This document shows positions 41,202-50,638 of a stretch of DNA of 64,000 nucleotides, piece after piece; position 1 is the first letter of the stretch; each line of letters opens with the position of its first letter. This stretch comes from Spirosoma aerolatum (lineage in GTDB: Bacteria; Bacteroidota; Bacteroidia; Cytophagales; Spirosomataceae). The stretch is taken from positions 2,863,001 to 2,927,000 of the forward strand of contig NZ_CP020104.1 in NCBI RefSeq assembly GCF_002056795.1. The letters are read 5' to 3'. The position numbers were made by a program, and so were the translations under genes. The notes below the pieces were generated by a model, which worked only from the letters and a program-made list of their open reading frames with translations, did not search any database and was not told the origin of the DNA.

Positions 41202-41344
41202 GATACTGTTCTTTGCTTTTTGGTGTCACAAAGTTCAGTCGCCATCGTTCGGAAGGCGTAGCCGAAACGCAGGTTGTTGTAACCGAAAAATGATTTGTAA
41301 AAATGAGATCATCTACTGATTGGTAAAAGCGTAAGACTAAGCAC

Positions 41345-41689
41345 CTACCGATCAACCTGTACCGTTTCAATCTGGCTATGTTCGAAGGTGATGTTGACCG
41401 ACCGTTCGCCCTTGGGTCGGGTTCGGTGGGCAACGTTTTTAGGAATCGTAAAGAGCTGGCCGGGTAATAACTCAATCGTTTCGGTTTCCAGTTCAATGAT
41501 TAAAACGCCTTCCACCGTCATAAACGTCTCATCGGAGTTGGGGTGATAATGCCAGAAATAAGGCTCGGTCATCACGCTCAACCTGACGACATGGTCATTC
41601 ACTTCAGCGACCGGAAAATTCGCATAGTTTGTCGTCACCGATTGGATTAGTTTACCGGTATCCAGGGTGGTGAGGGGGAGCGCCTTCAT
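41345..41689 (-). CDS. Small single-domain cupin
   Basis: 114 residues. Cupin motif 1 is YFWHYHPNSDETFMTVEGVL (His, His, Glu) and motif 2 is QLFTIPKNVAHRTRPKGE (His), so the metal site is complete. Such proteins are often sugar-binding or dioxygenase-like with unclear substrates. No signal peptide. It stands between the epimerase-like SDR and the monooxygenase on the same strand, with gaps of over 100 bp each side, so it may be its own unit. Confidence 0.9.
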   Translation of the reverse strand: MKALPLTTLDTGKLIQSVTTNYANFPVAEVNDHVVRLSVMTEPYFWHYHPNSDETFMTVEGVLIIELETETIELLPGQLFTIPKNVAHRTRPKGERSVNITFEHSQIETVQVDR

Positions 41690-41827
41690 AGAGCTATTTA
41701 GTTAGTAGGGATAAACGTAAGTCAACGGCTTTTAGCTGTTGATAGCTACGCTAATTTCTAATCAGTCCTATATCAACGGCTCGTCCACGATTATAGCGGG
41801 GCGGCATGGCTTTTTCTGATATCGGCC

Positions 41828-42928
41828 TTATTTTTTGAATCGTTGAATAAACGCCTGAATACCCTCTTCCGTTTCGGGTACCAAATAATTCATTCCTCGG
41901 GTGATCCTTGCTTGCACACTTTCCACAACCGGTCGGTATGTTTCGTTGTAGTTCGCAAACGCCGTTTCGTAATTATCCGTTTCGTGAAGCTCTTTGGCCA
42001 AAATCGTTGCGCCCTGCATGGCCAGGCTTGTGCCCATTCCGGTATGAAAACTAGCTGCATGCGCGGCATCGCCAAGGAGGGCAACCCGTCCGTTTGTCCA
42101 GGTCGGCATATGGATTTGGCAAACTTCATCAAAATACAGATTGTCGGAATGAATCATGGCGTCTAAAATTTCAGGAATTCGCCATGCGCTATTTTTAAAC
42201 GTCTCTTTCAGAGTTTGTTTGTGCTGCGCTTGATTTCTGTAGTCAAAATTTAGCTTGGGCGATCTGAAAACAAGAAAAGCGTTTACCGTATTTTTAAACG
42301 GATAAATAGCTGCCATTTTGCCCGGTTCATTGTATATAGTGCCCGAATTAGGTTTGTTGGGCTTCAGGTCTGGCACCTCAACAATGGCAAAGTACTCTCC
42401 AAAAAATTTTGAGTAATTTTCTTCGTTGCCAAAAGCCATTTTTCTGACGGATGAGTGGGTGCCATCTGCACCAAAAACAAAATCAAATGTTCGGCTCTCG
42501 CCGTTTTTAAACCCAATCTCAATCTCGTTTTCCTGCTGAATTAATTTCTCAATTCTGTTTTCGAAAAGACATTCGACCTCATGGGTTGGTATATTCTCGT
42601 AAAGTATATCCACCAGATCATCGCGATGAAGTTCAATATCACCAAGGTATTCGGTTTGCGTATTTAACGAAAATGTGGCTAGTGTTTCATTTTGAGCATT
42701 TACGAGTACATCGGTATGCACAAATTCATTCGCTTTAATCTTCTCCAAAATACCCATTTGTCGGGCAACGTCCAGCGCTTCGCCCCGCACATCGATGGGT
42801 GAACCCCCGCGCCTTAATCCTGACGAAATTTCGACGATAGTTACCCGGTAACCGTATTTGTTGAGCCAATAGGCTAAAGTTAGCCCAGCTATGCTGGCTC
42901 CTGATATCAACACTTGCTTCTTCTTCAT
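41828..42928 (-). CDS. FAD-dependent monooxygenase (TetX/PHBH-like)
   Basis: 366 residues from ATG 42928, which starts the FAD motif directly (QVLISGASIAGLTLAYWLNK, GxGxxG variant GASIAG). The DG motif (FGADGTHSSVRKMAF) and the GD motif (NGRVALLGDAAHAASFHTGM) complete the class A flavin monooxygenase signature. Closest general group: TetX-like and other aromatic hydroxylases of Bacteroidota. It could modify tetracycline-like or other aromatic compounds; key substrate residues cannot be judged. It is divergent from an AraC-type regulator at 43017, which likely controls it. Confidence 0.9.
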   Translation of the reverse strand: MKKKQVLISGASIAGLTLAYWLNKYGYRVTIVEISSGLRRGGSPIDVRGEALDVARQMGILEKIKANEFVHTDVLVNAQNETLATFSLNTQTEYLGDIELHRDDLVDILYENIPTHEVECLFENRIEKLIQQENEIEIGFKNGESRTFDFVFGADGTHSSVRKMAFGNEENYSKFFGEYFAIVEVPDLKPNKPNSGTIYNEPGKMAAIYPFKNTVNAFLVFRSPKLNFDYRNQAQHKQTLKETFKNSAWRIPEILDAMIHSDNLYFDEVCQIHMPTWTNGRVALLGDAAHAASFHTGMGTSLAMQGATILAKELHETDNYETAFANYNETYRPVVESVQARITRGMNYLVPETEEGIQAFIQRFKK

Positions 42929-43016
42929 GACGTTTATTGGTTTCGATAAAGCAAATGTGATTGTATTTTTACGCATAAAATAACGCTATAACTACTAAAA
43001 ATAACCGTAAAACTTT

Positions 43017-43967
43017 ATGTTGACAGAAGAAGATAAGCAGCGCTTTATTCAGTTTGTAAATAAAATCGGCTACGATATTGGCGAGCAGATAATTCAAAAT
43101 GTGGAGGTACAGTATCAGAAAAGCGTCACGTTTTTGCCCGACCTGGCAATGTTTATTGCTTCGTATGTGGTCAGGAAAACGTTTTCACGGCTTACGACAC
43201 CACCGAAATACATCGACAACAGTATTCGATTTTTCTTTCATAACCTATTTGATTACAATGACCCAACGGATGAAAAAAGAACGCTAAAAAGGCCGGAAAA
43301 ACCTCCTTACGTGCGCGTGTTTCCGTCAACGCTACCACACACCAGTGTTTTCGAAAAAGATGCGCATGTGAACGTGGTTTCTATATTTATCAGTGCCGAT
43401 TACCTGAAGAGTTTTCTAAGTGAAGACGCCGAAGCGTTTCAATATCTGTTTGCTGGTGATACTAATTTTTTGATTGAAGAATTTATGACGGATGATATTA
43501 TCCGAACCGTAAATGAACTGGTACAAAAGGAAGAACCGCCAGTTTTGAAAAGTTATCAGTACAGACTAAAAGCGATGGAACTGTTGTTTTATCTGTTTCG
43601 AAGCCTGAGTAGGCGTGAAAAATCGGTTCATCAAAAACTCAGTGACAAAGACATACAGGCCATATATAACGTGCGCGACAAATTAGTTTCCTCGCTGAAT
43701 CAACCCAGTACAATCGCTGAATTGAAGCAGATTGCCGGAATGAACGAGTTAAAAATGCGCCATCTCTTTACGCAGATTTTCGGTATGGGTATTTATGATT
43801 ACTATCAGTATCTGCGAATGAAGGAAGCTGCCCGGCTCATCCGCGATGAAAACTGCTCTGTATCGGAAGCAGGTTATAAAATGGGCTTTGAAAACCTTAG
43901 CCATTTTTCAAAAGTGTTTGAAAAGCATATAGGTATAAAGCCCAAGAAATACAGTAAACTGACATAA
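43017..43967 (+). CDS. AraC-family regulator (divergent from the monooxygenase)
   Basis: 316 residues, unrelated in its N-terminal half to the AraC paralogues nearby. Residues 1-215 are helical (EDKQRFIQFVNKIGYDIGEQ, VSIFISADYLKSFLSEDAEA), the C-terminal 100 residues are the DNA-binding domain (IAELKQIAGMNELKMRHLFT and CSVSEAGYKMGFENLSHFSK then VFEKHIGIKPKKYSK). The 88-bp gap to the monooxygenase start is AT-rich and must contain both promoters. Likely ligand: a compound that the monooxygenase acts on. Confidence 0.92.
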   Translation: MLTEEDKQRFIQFVNKIGYDIGEQIIQNVEVQYQKSVTFLPDLAMFIASYVVRKTFSRLTTPPKYIDNSIRFFFHNLFDYNDPTDEKRTLKRPEKPPYVRVFPSTLPHTSVFEKDAHVNVVSIFISADYLKSFLSEDAEAFQYLFAGDTNFLIEEFMTDDIIRTVNELVQKEEPPVLKSYQYRLKAMELLFYLFRSLSRREKSVHQKLSDKDIQAIYNVRDKLVSSLNQPSTIAELKQIAGMNELKMRHLFTQIFGMGIYDYYQYLRMKEAARLIRDENCSVSEAGYKMGFENLSHFSKVFEKHIGIKPKKYSKLT

Positions 43968-44189
43968 AGAGGCTATCACGAATCCATTAAAGTACTTCTG
44001 AAATGCCAGTGGACATTGTCGATTTTAGTCTTAACAGCTTACGGTTACGGATGTTTGACGCCTGGTGGATAGGCAACTTTCGAAATGGGCAAAAGCGGTT
44101 TTGGGCTGTATACAGATCAAATTTTCCGGTTTGTCTATAAACCTGACTGATTCGACAATGATAGTCGCGGTCTGGACTTCGGCATAGGG

Positions 44190-44687
44190 TTAGCCGTTGT
44201 TGGAAGGGATGACTTTTTGAATGAAATCCGATTTCGCTAGCGCGTATTCTGGGCTATCGATGTCTTTATTTTTGAGATTTTTGCGTTTTATGCGTTCATA
44301 TTCTCGTCGAAACGATTCGTTCTCGATTAGTTTGTCTCGTAGTTTCAGTTGATTTTTTACAACCTCAGATTGGATGGAGCAATAGTGAAGATTGAATTGT
44401 CTTGGATTCCCTTTTATGAACCAATGCCGGCCTTCAATACCTGCTTCTCCTTTATATATATAGTCGATTGTGGCAAGTTGGTCAATAATGGTCTGTGAGG
44501 GAGGAAATGTACTGGCTTCTATAGCGATGTCAATAATCGGTTTTGCCATTAAGTCGGGAACCGCTGTACTACCTACGTGGTGAATGTTATCGACCTGCTG
44601 CGCCAGTACGTTAAAAAGCTTCTGTTGCTCCAGATTGAAAATTGACGCCCATTGGTCGTCGTGTTTTTGCAGCTTTATTAATTCCAT
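44190..44687 (-). CDS. GrpB-family protein
   Basis: 165 residues from ATG 44687; the frame extends to 44780, but the family starts at MELIKLQKHDDQW. The nucleotidyltransferase-like GrpB signature is present: VDNIHHVGSTAVPDLMAKPI (HxGSTxVP) and IDIAIEA. The WFIKGNPRQFNLHYCSIQSE segment is also typical. Family function is not settled; some members are fused to dephospho-CoA kinase and others modify small molecules. Cytoplasmic, single gene. Confidence 0.92.
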   Translation of the reverse strand: MELIKLQKHDDQWASIFNLEQQKLFNVLAQQVDNIHHVGSTAVPDLMAKPIIDIAIEASTFPPSQTIIDQLATIDYIYKGEAGIEGRHWFIKGNPRQFNLHYCSIQSEVVKNQLKLRDKLIENESFRREYERIKRKNLKNKDIDSPEYALAKSDFIQKVIPSNNG

Positions 44688-45032
44688 TTTTGCACTAGTT
44701 TTTCCTGAGCTTGCGCGGTCGTTTGGATATACGTACAGTAAGAATATTTTGACACTGGTGAGCGTACTGTTTAAGCTCAATCAGGCTGCTATCTCATGTA
44801 TACGTTTTGAAAATAGCTGTTTGCCTTTTGGTTTCCACCATGAACGGCAATGCCTGTTTTGTAATAGGCCTGGTAGGCAACTATACAAAACAAGCACTAC
44901 AATGTTTAGGCTTATCTGGAAAAAATGATCCGTTCATTGACAACCGGGTTGCGGATGAGCAACTTTATAGTTTCCAACTGGCTCTGTGATAGTACCTTCC
45001 TCGATCGTTTATCAATGATAAGCCTCCGTCGA
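44688..45032. other. Gene-free spacer
   Basis: About 345 bp between two minus-strand genes. No coding signal, tandem repeat or good hairpin was found. The left end should hold the GrpB promoter. Confidence 0.5.
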
Positions 45033-46343
45033 CTAAGGAATGACCGAAGGAACGCCCTGGAAACGGGCCGATACACTGATTGGGGTTATTTCTTTGTAAT
45101 AAGTACCCGCTAAAGTCCCGCGTATAGGTTTTCCGGCACCACTGTATTCGGTAATGGTTACCATGATGTTGCCCGACACCCACTCCGTACTATACGGTTT
45201 ATAGTATCCATGTGCGTAGCCCTCGCCAGATGTTCCTGCTGCAATAGTATGATTAGGGCCGTCTTTAGGGAAGTTATACGTACCTTTTCCCCGAAAATCG
45301 TCGATGATAAAGGAGACAAATGGGAGGCCTGTGGGTGAGGCAGATACAAGAGTTCCCATGAGCTTATTACCCATGATTGAGAGTGCGACATTGGGGTTGT
45401 TATCTATTGCTCCGCCCACACTTAAGCGTGCCGCCGATTCTACCCGGATAGACTGTACTACTGTAACTCGTCCAAAAGGTTGCACATCCAGTTCAGCCCC
45501 GATCATTACGGGATTGGTATCCGGTTCGCGGATGGGAGCGTCATAGCTAGCTTTAGCCAGCGTTCGGTCTTCGGTGATTTGCCCTACGTTACCATAGTTG
45601 TCGCCCTTGACGGTTCCGTCGGTTACGCCGTTGATGGTCCAGCGTACCAGCCGACTGGCTGATACTACCTTCACGGGGGTAAGTGGCACCAAATCTACAG
45701 CAGGATTGTCAGTGGCTCCTTCCTGATAATAGACGGTTAGCTGCGTCTGCTCGCCTGGGGCCAGCACTCGTTTATCGGTGCGAAGTTCAAACTGCTCGTA
45801 GAATGCATACGGTGCCAGGCGATCGATGGATACAGTTACGGTCTTATGGGTTTGATCGAGTTTTACTTTTCGTTGTCCCTGCCACACACCGTTCTTATCC
45901 TGATAGGCTACCCCCAAAGCTTCGGGGACCGATCCGTCAACGTCATCGGCGGTGTAGGTTAAGGTTAATTGCGCTTCGGTCAGTAGCGGGACCTCGGCGC
46001 TCAGCCGACCCTGTGCAGCGGCTACACTGAGTGCGTAAGCCGTGCCCGTGCCACCGGGAGCTTTGTTTTCAACGGGTTGTGCGCTAATAGTGGTCGAGGA
46101 AGCGAGGGCACCCGCCGGAATGGTCAGTTTTAATTTACCATCGGAGGTGGTTAGGGTACCGCCATCCGGGCCAATGGTTTGCGAAATGGCGGCCCCAGTG
46201 GGAGCGCCCACTTCAGTCTGTAGCCCTCCCGCAGAACCTGAAGGGTTATCTGGAGATGGATCGATTGGCGCAATATTGGTATTGGGTTCACTACAGGCCA
46301 GCAAGCCAGTAAGCAGTAATGGAAGTAGGTGAAATCGTTTCAT
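45033..46343 (-). CDS. Large lipoprotein with ZU5-like beta domain
   Basis: 436 residues. Signal LPLLLTGLLAC predicts lipidation at Cys17. A Pro/Ser/Asp-rich linker follows, then a ZU5-like segment (TIGPDGGTLTTSDGKLKLTI then PAGALASSTTISAQPV), which in other proteins is an adhesion or autoprocessing beta domain. The remainder is beta-rich with no enzyme motif and ends in a domain resembling a DUF6252-type fold (FIIDDFRGKGTYNF and GNIMVTITEYSGAGKPIRGT then LAGTYY), typical of surface lipoproteins of Bacteroidota. Probable outer-surface protein; function unknown. Confidence 0.75.
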   Translation of the reverse strand: MKRFHLLPLLLTGLLACSEPNTNIAPIDPSPDNPSGSAGGLQTEVGAPTGAAISQTIGPDGGTLTTSDGKLKLTIPAGALASSTTISAQPVENKAPGGTGTAYALSVAAAQGRLSAEVPLLTEAQLTLTYTADDVDGSVPEALGVAYQDKNGVWQGQRKVKLDQTHKTVTVSIDRLAPYAFYEQFELRTDKRVLAPGEQTQLTVYYQEGATDNPAVDLVPLTPVKVVSASRLVRWTINGVTDGTVKGDNYGNVGQITEDRTLAKASYDAPIREPDTNPVMIGAELDVQPFGRVTVVQSIRVESAARLSVGGAIDNNPNVALSIMGNKLMGTLVSASPTGLPFVSFIIDDFRGKGTYNFPKDGPNHTIAAGTSGEGYAHGYYKPYSTEWVSGNIMVTITEYSGAGKPIRGTLAGTYYKEITPISVSARFQGVPSVIP

Positions 46344-46924
46344 GACAAAGAAGCCAGTTAGGGGTTGTATGTCGATTGACAGGACAAAATTGCCTCCCGA
46401 ACCGGCCTTCGTTAAGAATGACCTGTATCAACTGTATGATTATAAACGCCAATTGACTGTTTGCTGGATTGAATTGGAGCGATTGGCTAAACGAATTTCT
46501 GCTTGTTTGCAGATGGGTCTGGATTGGGTGAACTAAGGAACAAAAATAGACAGGCAATCGCAAGAACCTTTTTCATGGAAACAGTGATGCAATCGAAATA
46601 GAAGATAAAAGTAGGTCTCATTTAGAAAGTAAACGAAAATTTCTTGGGTGTTTTTGTACAATATACAGGTGGGTTATAAAAAATAATTACGTTTGTTATA
46701 TCAAATTGAGCCCTTATAGGACTTATGTAATATATCTTGATTGAAATTAAAGCCTTAATTACCTATGTATTCGGGTAATCGGCTGAGAAACTCTACTGGT
46801 TGGGTTCTTTGTATTTTTGATAAATTTCTTTTATTTTCTTTTATTTGCTTTTAATTTTGTTTGGGTTGGCCCGGTTCAGAATTAGATTCTTAACTATATC
46901 AGCCAATGAATTTTTGAATCAACC
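46344..46924. promoter_or_regulatory. Upstream region of the sugar locus
   Basis: 580 bp with no convincing gene. The right half is strongly AT-rich with repeated TTTTATTTTCTTTT runs. TATTTTTG at 46812-46819 fits a -7 box, giving a leader of about 100 nt for the isomerase; no perfect -33 partner was found. No operator-like palindrome was recognised. Confidence 0.35.
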
Positions 46925-48343
46925 ATGAGCGTAAAAACAGGTACCCCCATCTCTTTAGGTGTTATTATTGGAAACCGGGACTTCTTCCCCGACAAACTCG
47001 TTGGCGAGTGCCGCTCCGATCTGCTGGACGTTTTTCAGAAAGTGGGCGTCAATCCCATTATGCTGGATGAAACGGCTACCAAACTGGGTGGTGTTGAAAC
47101 GTTTCAGGAAGCGCAGAAATGTGCCGAACTGTTTCGCAAACATGCCGACACGATTATGGGCGTTCTGGTTGTTCTGCCCAACTTCGGGGATGAAAAAGGT
47201 GTAGCCGAAACCCTGAAACTTGCTCGACTGGATGTGCCCGTGTTAATTCAGGCGTATCCCGATGATCTGAGTCGAATGGATGTAGCCCGTCGGCGGGATG
47301 CGTGGTGTGGCAAAATTTCAGTTTGTAACAACCTTTACCAATTCGGGATCAACTACTCGCTGACTACCAAGCACGTTGTCCACCCATCCGACCCCAGCTT
47401 TGAAGCCGACCTGAAAAACTTTATGGCGGTATGCCGGGTCGTAAAAGGGCTTCGGAATGTTCGGATTGGGGCCGTTGGCGCACGTCCGGGAGCCTTTAAT
47501 ACAGTTCGGTACAGTGAGAAAATCCTCCAGCGTAACGGGATTTCGGTAGTGACTATCGACCTGTCGCATATTCTGGGCAATGCCAATAAACTGACGGCTG
47601 CCGATCAGTCGGTAAAAGATCGACTTGACGCCATCAAAGCCTATACGCCCACGGGCCGCACGCCCGATGATAAACTGATACAGATTGCTAAGCTGGACGT
47701 AGTGCTGAACGATTTCATGCAGGAACACGCCCTGGACGCTACGGCCATTCAATGCTGGACCTCGCTTCAGCAAAACTACGGTTGTAACGTCTGTACCAGC
47801 ATGAGCATCATGAGCGAGAATATGCTCCCCAGTGCCTGCGAGGTCGATGTAACGGGCACACTCAGCATGTATGCCATGCAACTGGCTTCGGGTTCACCCA
47901 GCGCCCTGGTCGACTGGAACAACAACTATGCTGACGACGAAAACAAATGCGTGCTGTTCCACTGCGGCAACTGGGCCAAGTCGTTCCTGCCCGACATCGA
48001 AATCAGTACGGCCCCCATTCTCGGTACAACCGTAGGCGAAGAAAATACCTATGGGGCGTTGGCCGGTCGTACCCCCGCTAACCCGCTGACCTATGGACGC
48101 ATAAGCACCGATGACCCGAAAGGGGTAATGAAAGCCTACATCGGCGAAGGCGTTCTGACCAACGATCCGTTGAACACGTTCGGCAACCGGGCGGTGGCGC
48201 AGATCGATAACCTACAAGGGCTGATGCAGTACGTCTGTCGAAACGGGTTCGAACACCATGTCGTTATGAATGCGTCCAAAACTGCCGGAATTCTGGAGGA
48301 AGCCATGCGCAACTACATGGGCTGGGACGTATACAAGCATTGA
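46925..48343 (+). CDS. L-fucose/L-arabinose isomerase-family sugar isomerase
   Basis: 472 residues. The fold and metal site of the FucI/AraA superfamily are visible: Glu306 in LPSACEVDVTGT, Asp330 in ALVDWNNNY and His444/His445 in FEHHVVMN as third ligand. N-terminal GVIIGNRDFFPDKLVGE and MGVLVVLPNFGDEKGVAE are typical of the shorter FucI-like branch. It should interconvert an aldose and a ketose in the cytoplasm. True FucI is about 590 residues and AraA about 500, so the substrate is open. First gene of the plus-strand sugar locus. Confidence 0.88.
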   Translation: MSVKTGTPISLGVIIGNRDFFPDKLVGECRSDLLDVFQKVGVNPIMLDETATKLGGVETFQEAQKCAELFRKHADTIMGVLVVLPNFGDEKGVAETLKLARLDVPVLIQAYPDDLSRMDVARRRDAWCGKISVCNNLYQFGINYSLTTKHVVHPSDPSFEADLKNFMAVCRVVKGLRNVRIGAVGARPGAFNTVRYSEKILQRNGISVVTIDLSHILGNANKLTAADQSVKDRLDAIKAYTPTGRTPDDKLIQIAKLDVVLNDFMQEHALDATAIQCWTSLQQNYGCNVCTSMSIMSENMLPSACEVDVTGTLSMYAMQLASGSPSALVDWNNNYADDENKCVLFHCGNWAKSFLPDIEISTAPILGTTVGEENTYGALAGRTPANPLTYGRISTDDPKGVMKAYIGEGVLTNDPLNTFGNRAVAQIDNLQGLMQYVCRNGFEHHVVMNASKTAGILEEAMRNYMGWDVYKH

Positions 48344-48382
48344 TCGTACTTGCCTGATGCCCCCCCTCTTAACCGCTATACA

Positions 48383-49558
48383 ATGAAACCTACTCTAACC
48401 CTTACTGCGCTGATCGGCCTGATGTACGTTGGGCTAATTGCTGGTTCGTGGGCGCAGCAACGCCCAAATCCTGTAGTGTCGCCCGAAATACGGCCCGATA
48501 ACTCGGTGATTTTTCGCATTAAAGCACCCAATGCTAAATCGGTCCGATTGTTTGGGACCTGGCTGAAGGATTTACGGAATACCATCGAGATGACGCCTAA
48601 AGATTCGAGTCTGTTCGAAACGAAGGTGGGACCATTGCCGGCCGATATGTATGAGTACCGCTTTATTGTCGATGGAATTTCTATTCTCGACCCCGTCAAT
48701 ACCATTGCTACCCGCGACGGCTCGTATATCGAAAGTCGGCTGATGTTGCCAGGGCCGCTAACACAACTCTATGATGTACAGCCGGTGCCGCATGGAGTTT
48801 TGTCGGCCGTTTGGTACCCCTCGCCGACAATAGGGATGGATCGACGGATGGAGATTTACACCCCACCCGGCTACGAGAAAAGTGGGAAAAAATATCCGGT
48901 GCTGTATCTGTTTCATGGGGCCGGTGGTGACGAAGAGGGCTGGGTCAGCCGGGGGCGGACTAACTATATTCTGGATAACCTGATCGCGGCTGGCAAGGCA
49001 GAACCGATGATTGTTGTGATAACGAATGGCGTGCCCAGTGTGGCGGCTGCTCCGGGCGAGCGACCCGCTTTTGCCAACGCGGCTACCAACAGCCCGTCGG
49101 GTGTTCAGGCGATGACTAGCGGAAAGTTTGAAGCCAGTCTGATGAAGGATGTGATTCCATTCGTTGAAGCAAACTATCGGGTTATCGCAGACCCGGCACA
49201 CCGGGCGATTGCCGGTCTGTCGATGGGCGGTTATCATACGCAGCAGATTACCAATGCCAACCCTGGCACATTTAGTTATATCGGTGTGATGAGCATGGGC
49301 CTTTTCGACGGGCCAAATGCCCGGAACTACAATAAGGAGGAGCATATCAAACAACTCAACGCACTGAAACAGGCTAAACCCAAACTCTACTGGATTGGCT
49401 GCGGGAAAGATGACTTCCTGTATGCTAGCGTCACAAAGCTACGGGCTTTGTACGATCAGATCGGCTTACCCTACACCTATCGGGAAAGTGAAGGTGGCCA
49501 TACGTGGGTTAACTGGCGGCTGTATCTAACGGAATTAGCGCCTAAGCTTTTCAAATAG
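48383..49558 (+). CDS. Secreted esterase D/feruloyl-esterase-like protein with N-terminal beta domain
   Basis: 391 residues from ATG 48383 (signal peptide to SWAQQ). Residues 35-125 form a CBM48/early-set beta domain (DNSVIFRIKAPNAKSVRLFG then EYRFIVDG). The catalytic alpha/beta domain has KYPVLYLFHGAGGDEEGWVS, nucleophile Ser280 in AGLSMGGYH, Asp in IGCGKDDFLY and His373 in EGGHTW. This layout is that of enterochelin-esterase-like and xylan feruloyl or acetyl esterases from Bacteroidota. It would remove ester groups from a glycan outside the cytoplasm. 39 bp after the isomerase, so same transcript. Confidence 0.9.
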   Translation: MKPTLTLTALIGLMYVGLIAGSWAQQRPNPVVSPEIRPDNSVIFRIKAPNAKSVRLFGTWLKDLRNTIEMTPKDSSLFETKVGPLPADMYEYRFIVDGISILDPVNTIATRDGSYIESRLMLPGPLTQLYDVQPVPHGVLSAVWYPSPTIGMDRRMEIYTPPGYEKSGKKYPVLYLFHGAGGDEEGWVSRGRTNYILDNLIAAGKAEPMIVVITNGVPSVAAAPGERPAFANAATNSPSGVQAMTSGKFEASLMKDVIPFVEANYRVIADPAHRAIAGLSMGGYHTQQITNANPGTFSYIGVMSMGLFDGPNARNYNKEEHIKQLNALKQAKPKLYWIGCGKDDFLYASVTKLRALYDQIGLPYTYRESEGGHTWVNWRLYLTELAPKLFK

Positions 49559-49629
49559 TCCCGTTACCTACTAACTCCAAAGCGATCAGGGTTGATTAAT
49601 ACGGTACGAAATAAGTGATTTTAATAGGT

Positions 49630-50439
49630 ATGACTATCAGTGAATTAGCGCAGAAATCGGTGCAATACCGCCGAACGATACTGAAATATATTGTAGGGGC
49701 AAATGCCGGTCATACGGGGGGGAGTTTGTCCTGTATCGACATCCTGAATGTACTCTACAACAACGTTCTGAATGTTAGCCCCGAAACCGCCAAATCGCCT
49801 GACCGCGATCGATACATTCAGAGTAAAGGGCATACGGTTGAGGCCCTTTACGTAGTGCTGGCCGACCGGGGTTTCTTCCCCGAATCGGATCTGGAAACGC
49901 TTTGCCGCTACAAATCGCACTACATCGGACATCCAACCAAAAAAATTGCCGGTATCGAGCAGAATACAGGATCGCTTGGGCATGGGCTATCGCTGAGTGT
50001 TGGTACGGCCATTTCAGCTAAACTGGATGAAAAACCATTTCGGGTCTTTACGTTGCTGGGTGATGGGGAATTACCCGAAGGATCAAACTGGGAAGCGGCA
50101 CTGCTGGCGGCTCAGTATAAGCTCGATAACCTCTGCGCCATCGTCGATAAAAATGGCCTTCAAATCACGGCACCCACTGCCGACGTGTGTAGCACCGACC
50201 CTCTCGATAAAAAATTTGATGCGTTTGGCTGGGCTGTCCGGGAAATTGACGGGCATGATTTCGGCCAACTGATCGACGCGTTTAATGAATTACCGTTCGA
50301 ACCCGGCAAGCCCAGTGTGATCATTGCCCATACCATAAAAGGTAAGGGTGTCAGCTACATGGAAAACCAGCTCAAGTGGCACCACGGTGTACCCAATAAA
50401 GAACAGTACGAGCAGGCGCTGGTGGAATTGAGTGAATGA
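49630..50439 (+). CDS. Transketolase-type enzyme, N-terminal (TPP pyrophosphate-binding) subunit
   Basis: 269 residues from ATG 49630; a GTG at 49615 is in frame. TPP signature GDGELPEGSNWEAALLAAQY followed by KLDNLCAIVDKN is intact, as are SKGHTVEALY, GSLGHGLSLSVGTA and HTIKGKGVSYME. It pairs with the C-terminal subunit at 51776. Split transketolases of this size act on ketose phosphates or in apulose phosphate and other specialised pathways. Here it should cleave the ketose phosphate formed by the isomerase and kinase of the locus; substrate is inference. Confidence 0.93.
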   Translation: MTISELAQKSVQYRRTILKYIVGANAGHTGGSLSCIDILNVLYNNVLNVSPETAKSPDRDRYIQSKGHTVEALYVVLADRGFFPESDLETLCRYKSHYIGHPTKKIAGIEQNTGSLGHGLSLSVGTAISAKLDEKPFRVFTLLGDGELPEGSNWEAALLAAQYKLDNLCAIVDKNGLQITAPTADVCSTDPLDKKFDAFGWAVREIDGHDFGQLIDAFNELPFEPGKPSVIIAHTIKGKGVSYMENQLKWHHGVPNKEQYEQALVELSE

Positions 50440-50505
50440 GCAATTGATGAATAAAAAACCGACCAGTAGACCGCTGAACGTTCTCGTTTTACGCTTGATT
50501 AACGT

Positions 50506-50594
50506 GTTTTTGTCATTTCGACCGTAGGGAGAAATCTCAAATTTCCATTATCAATCAGCTTGGGATTTCTCCCTACGGTCGAAATGACAAAAAC
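50506..50594. repeat. TGTCATTTCGA palindrome (35-bp arms)
   Basis: Arms 50506-50540 and 50560-50594 pair with one mismatch. Lies between the transketolase N-subunit gene and the nucleoside hydrolase gene. Confidence 0.95.
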
Positions 50595-50638
50595 GAGTTT
50601 AACCGAAACTTGTCAAATACATTAAACAAGTAGACTGT

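Noticed and set aside
40708..41496. 262-residue minus-strand open frame overlapping the epimerase-like gene and the cupin
   Set aside because: It is an alternative frame of the epimerase-like gene, rich in Arg, Pro and Gly, with no family features.
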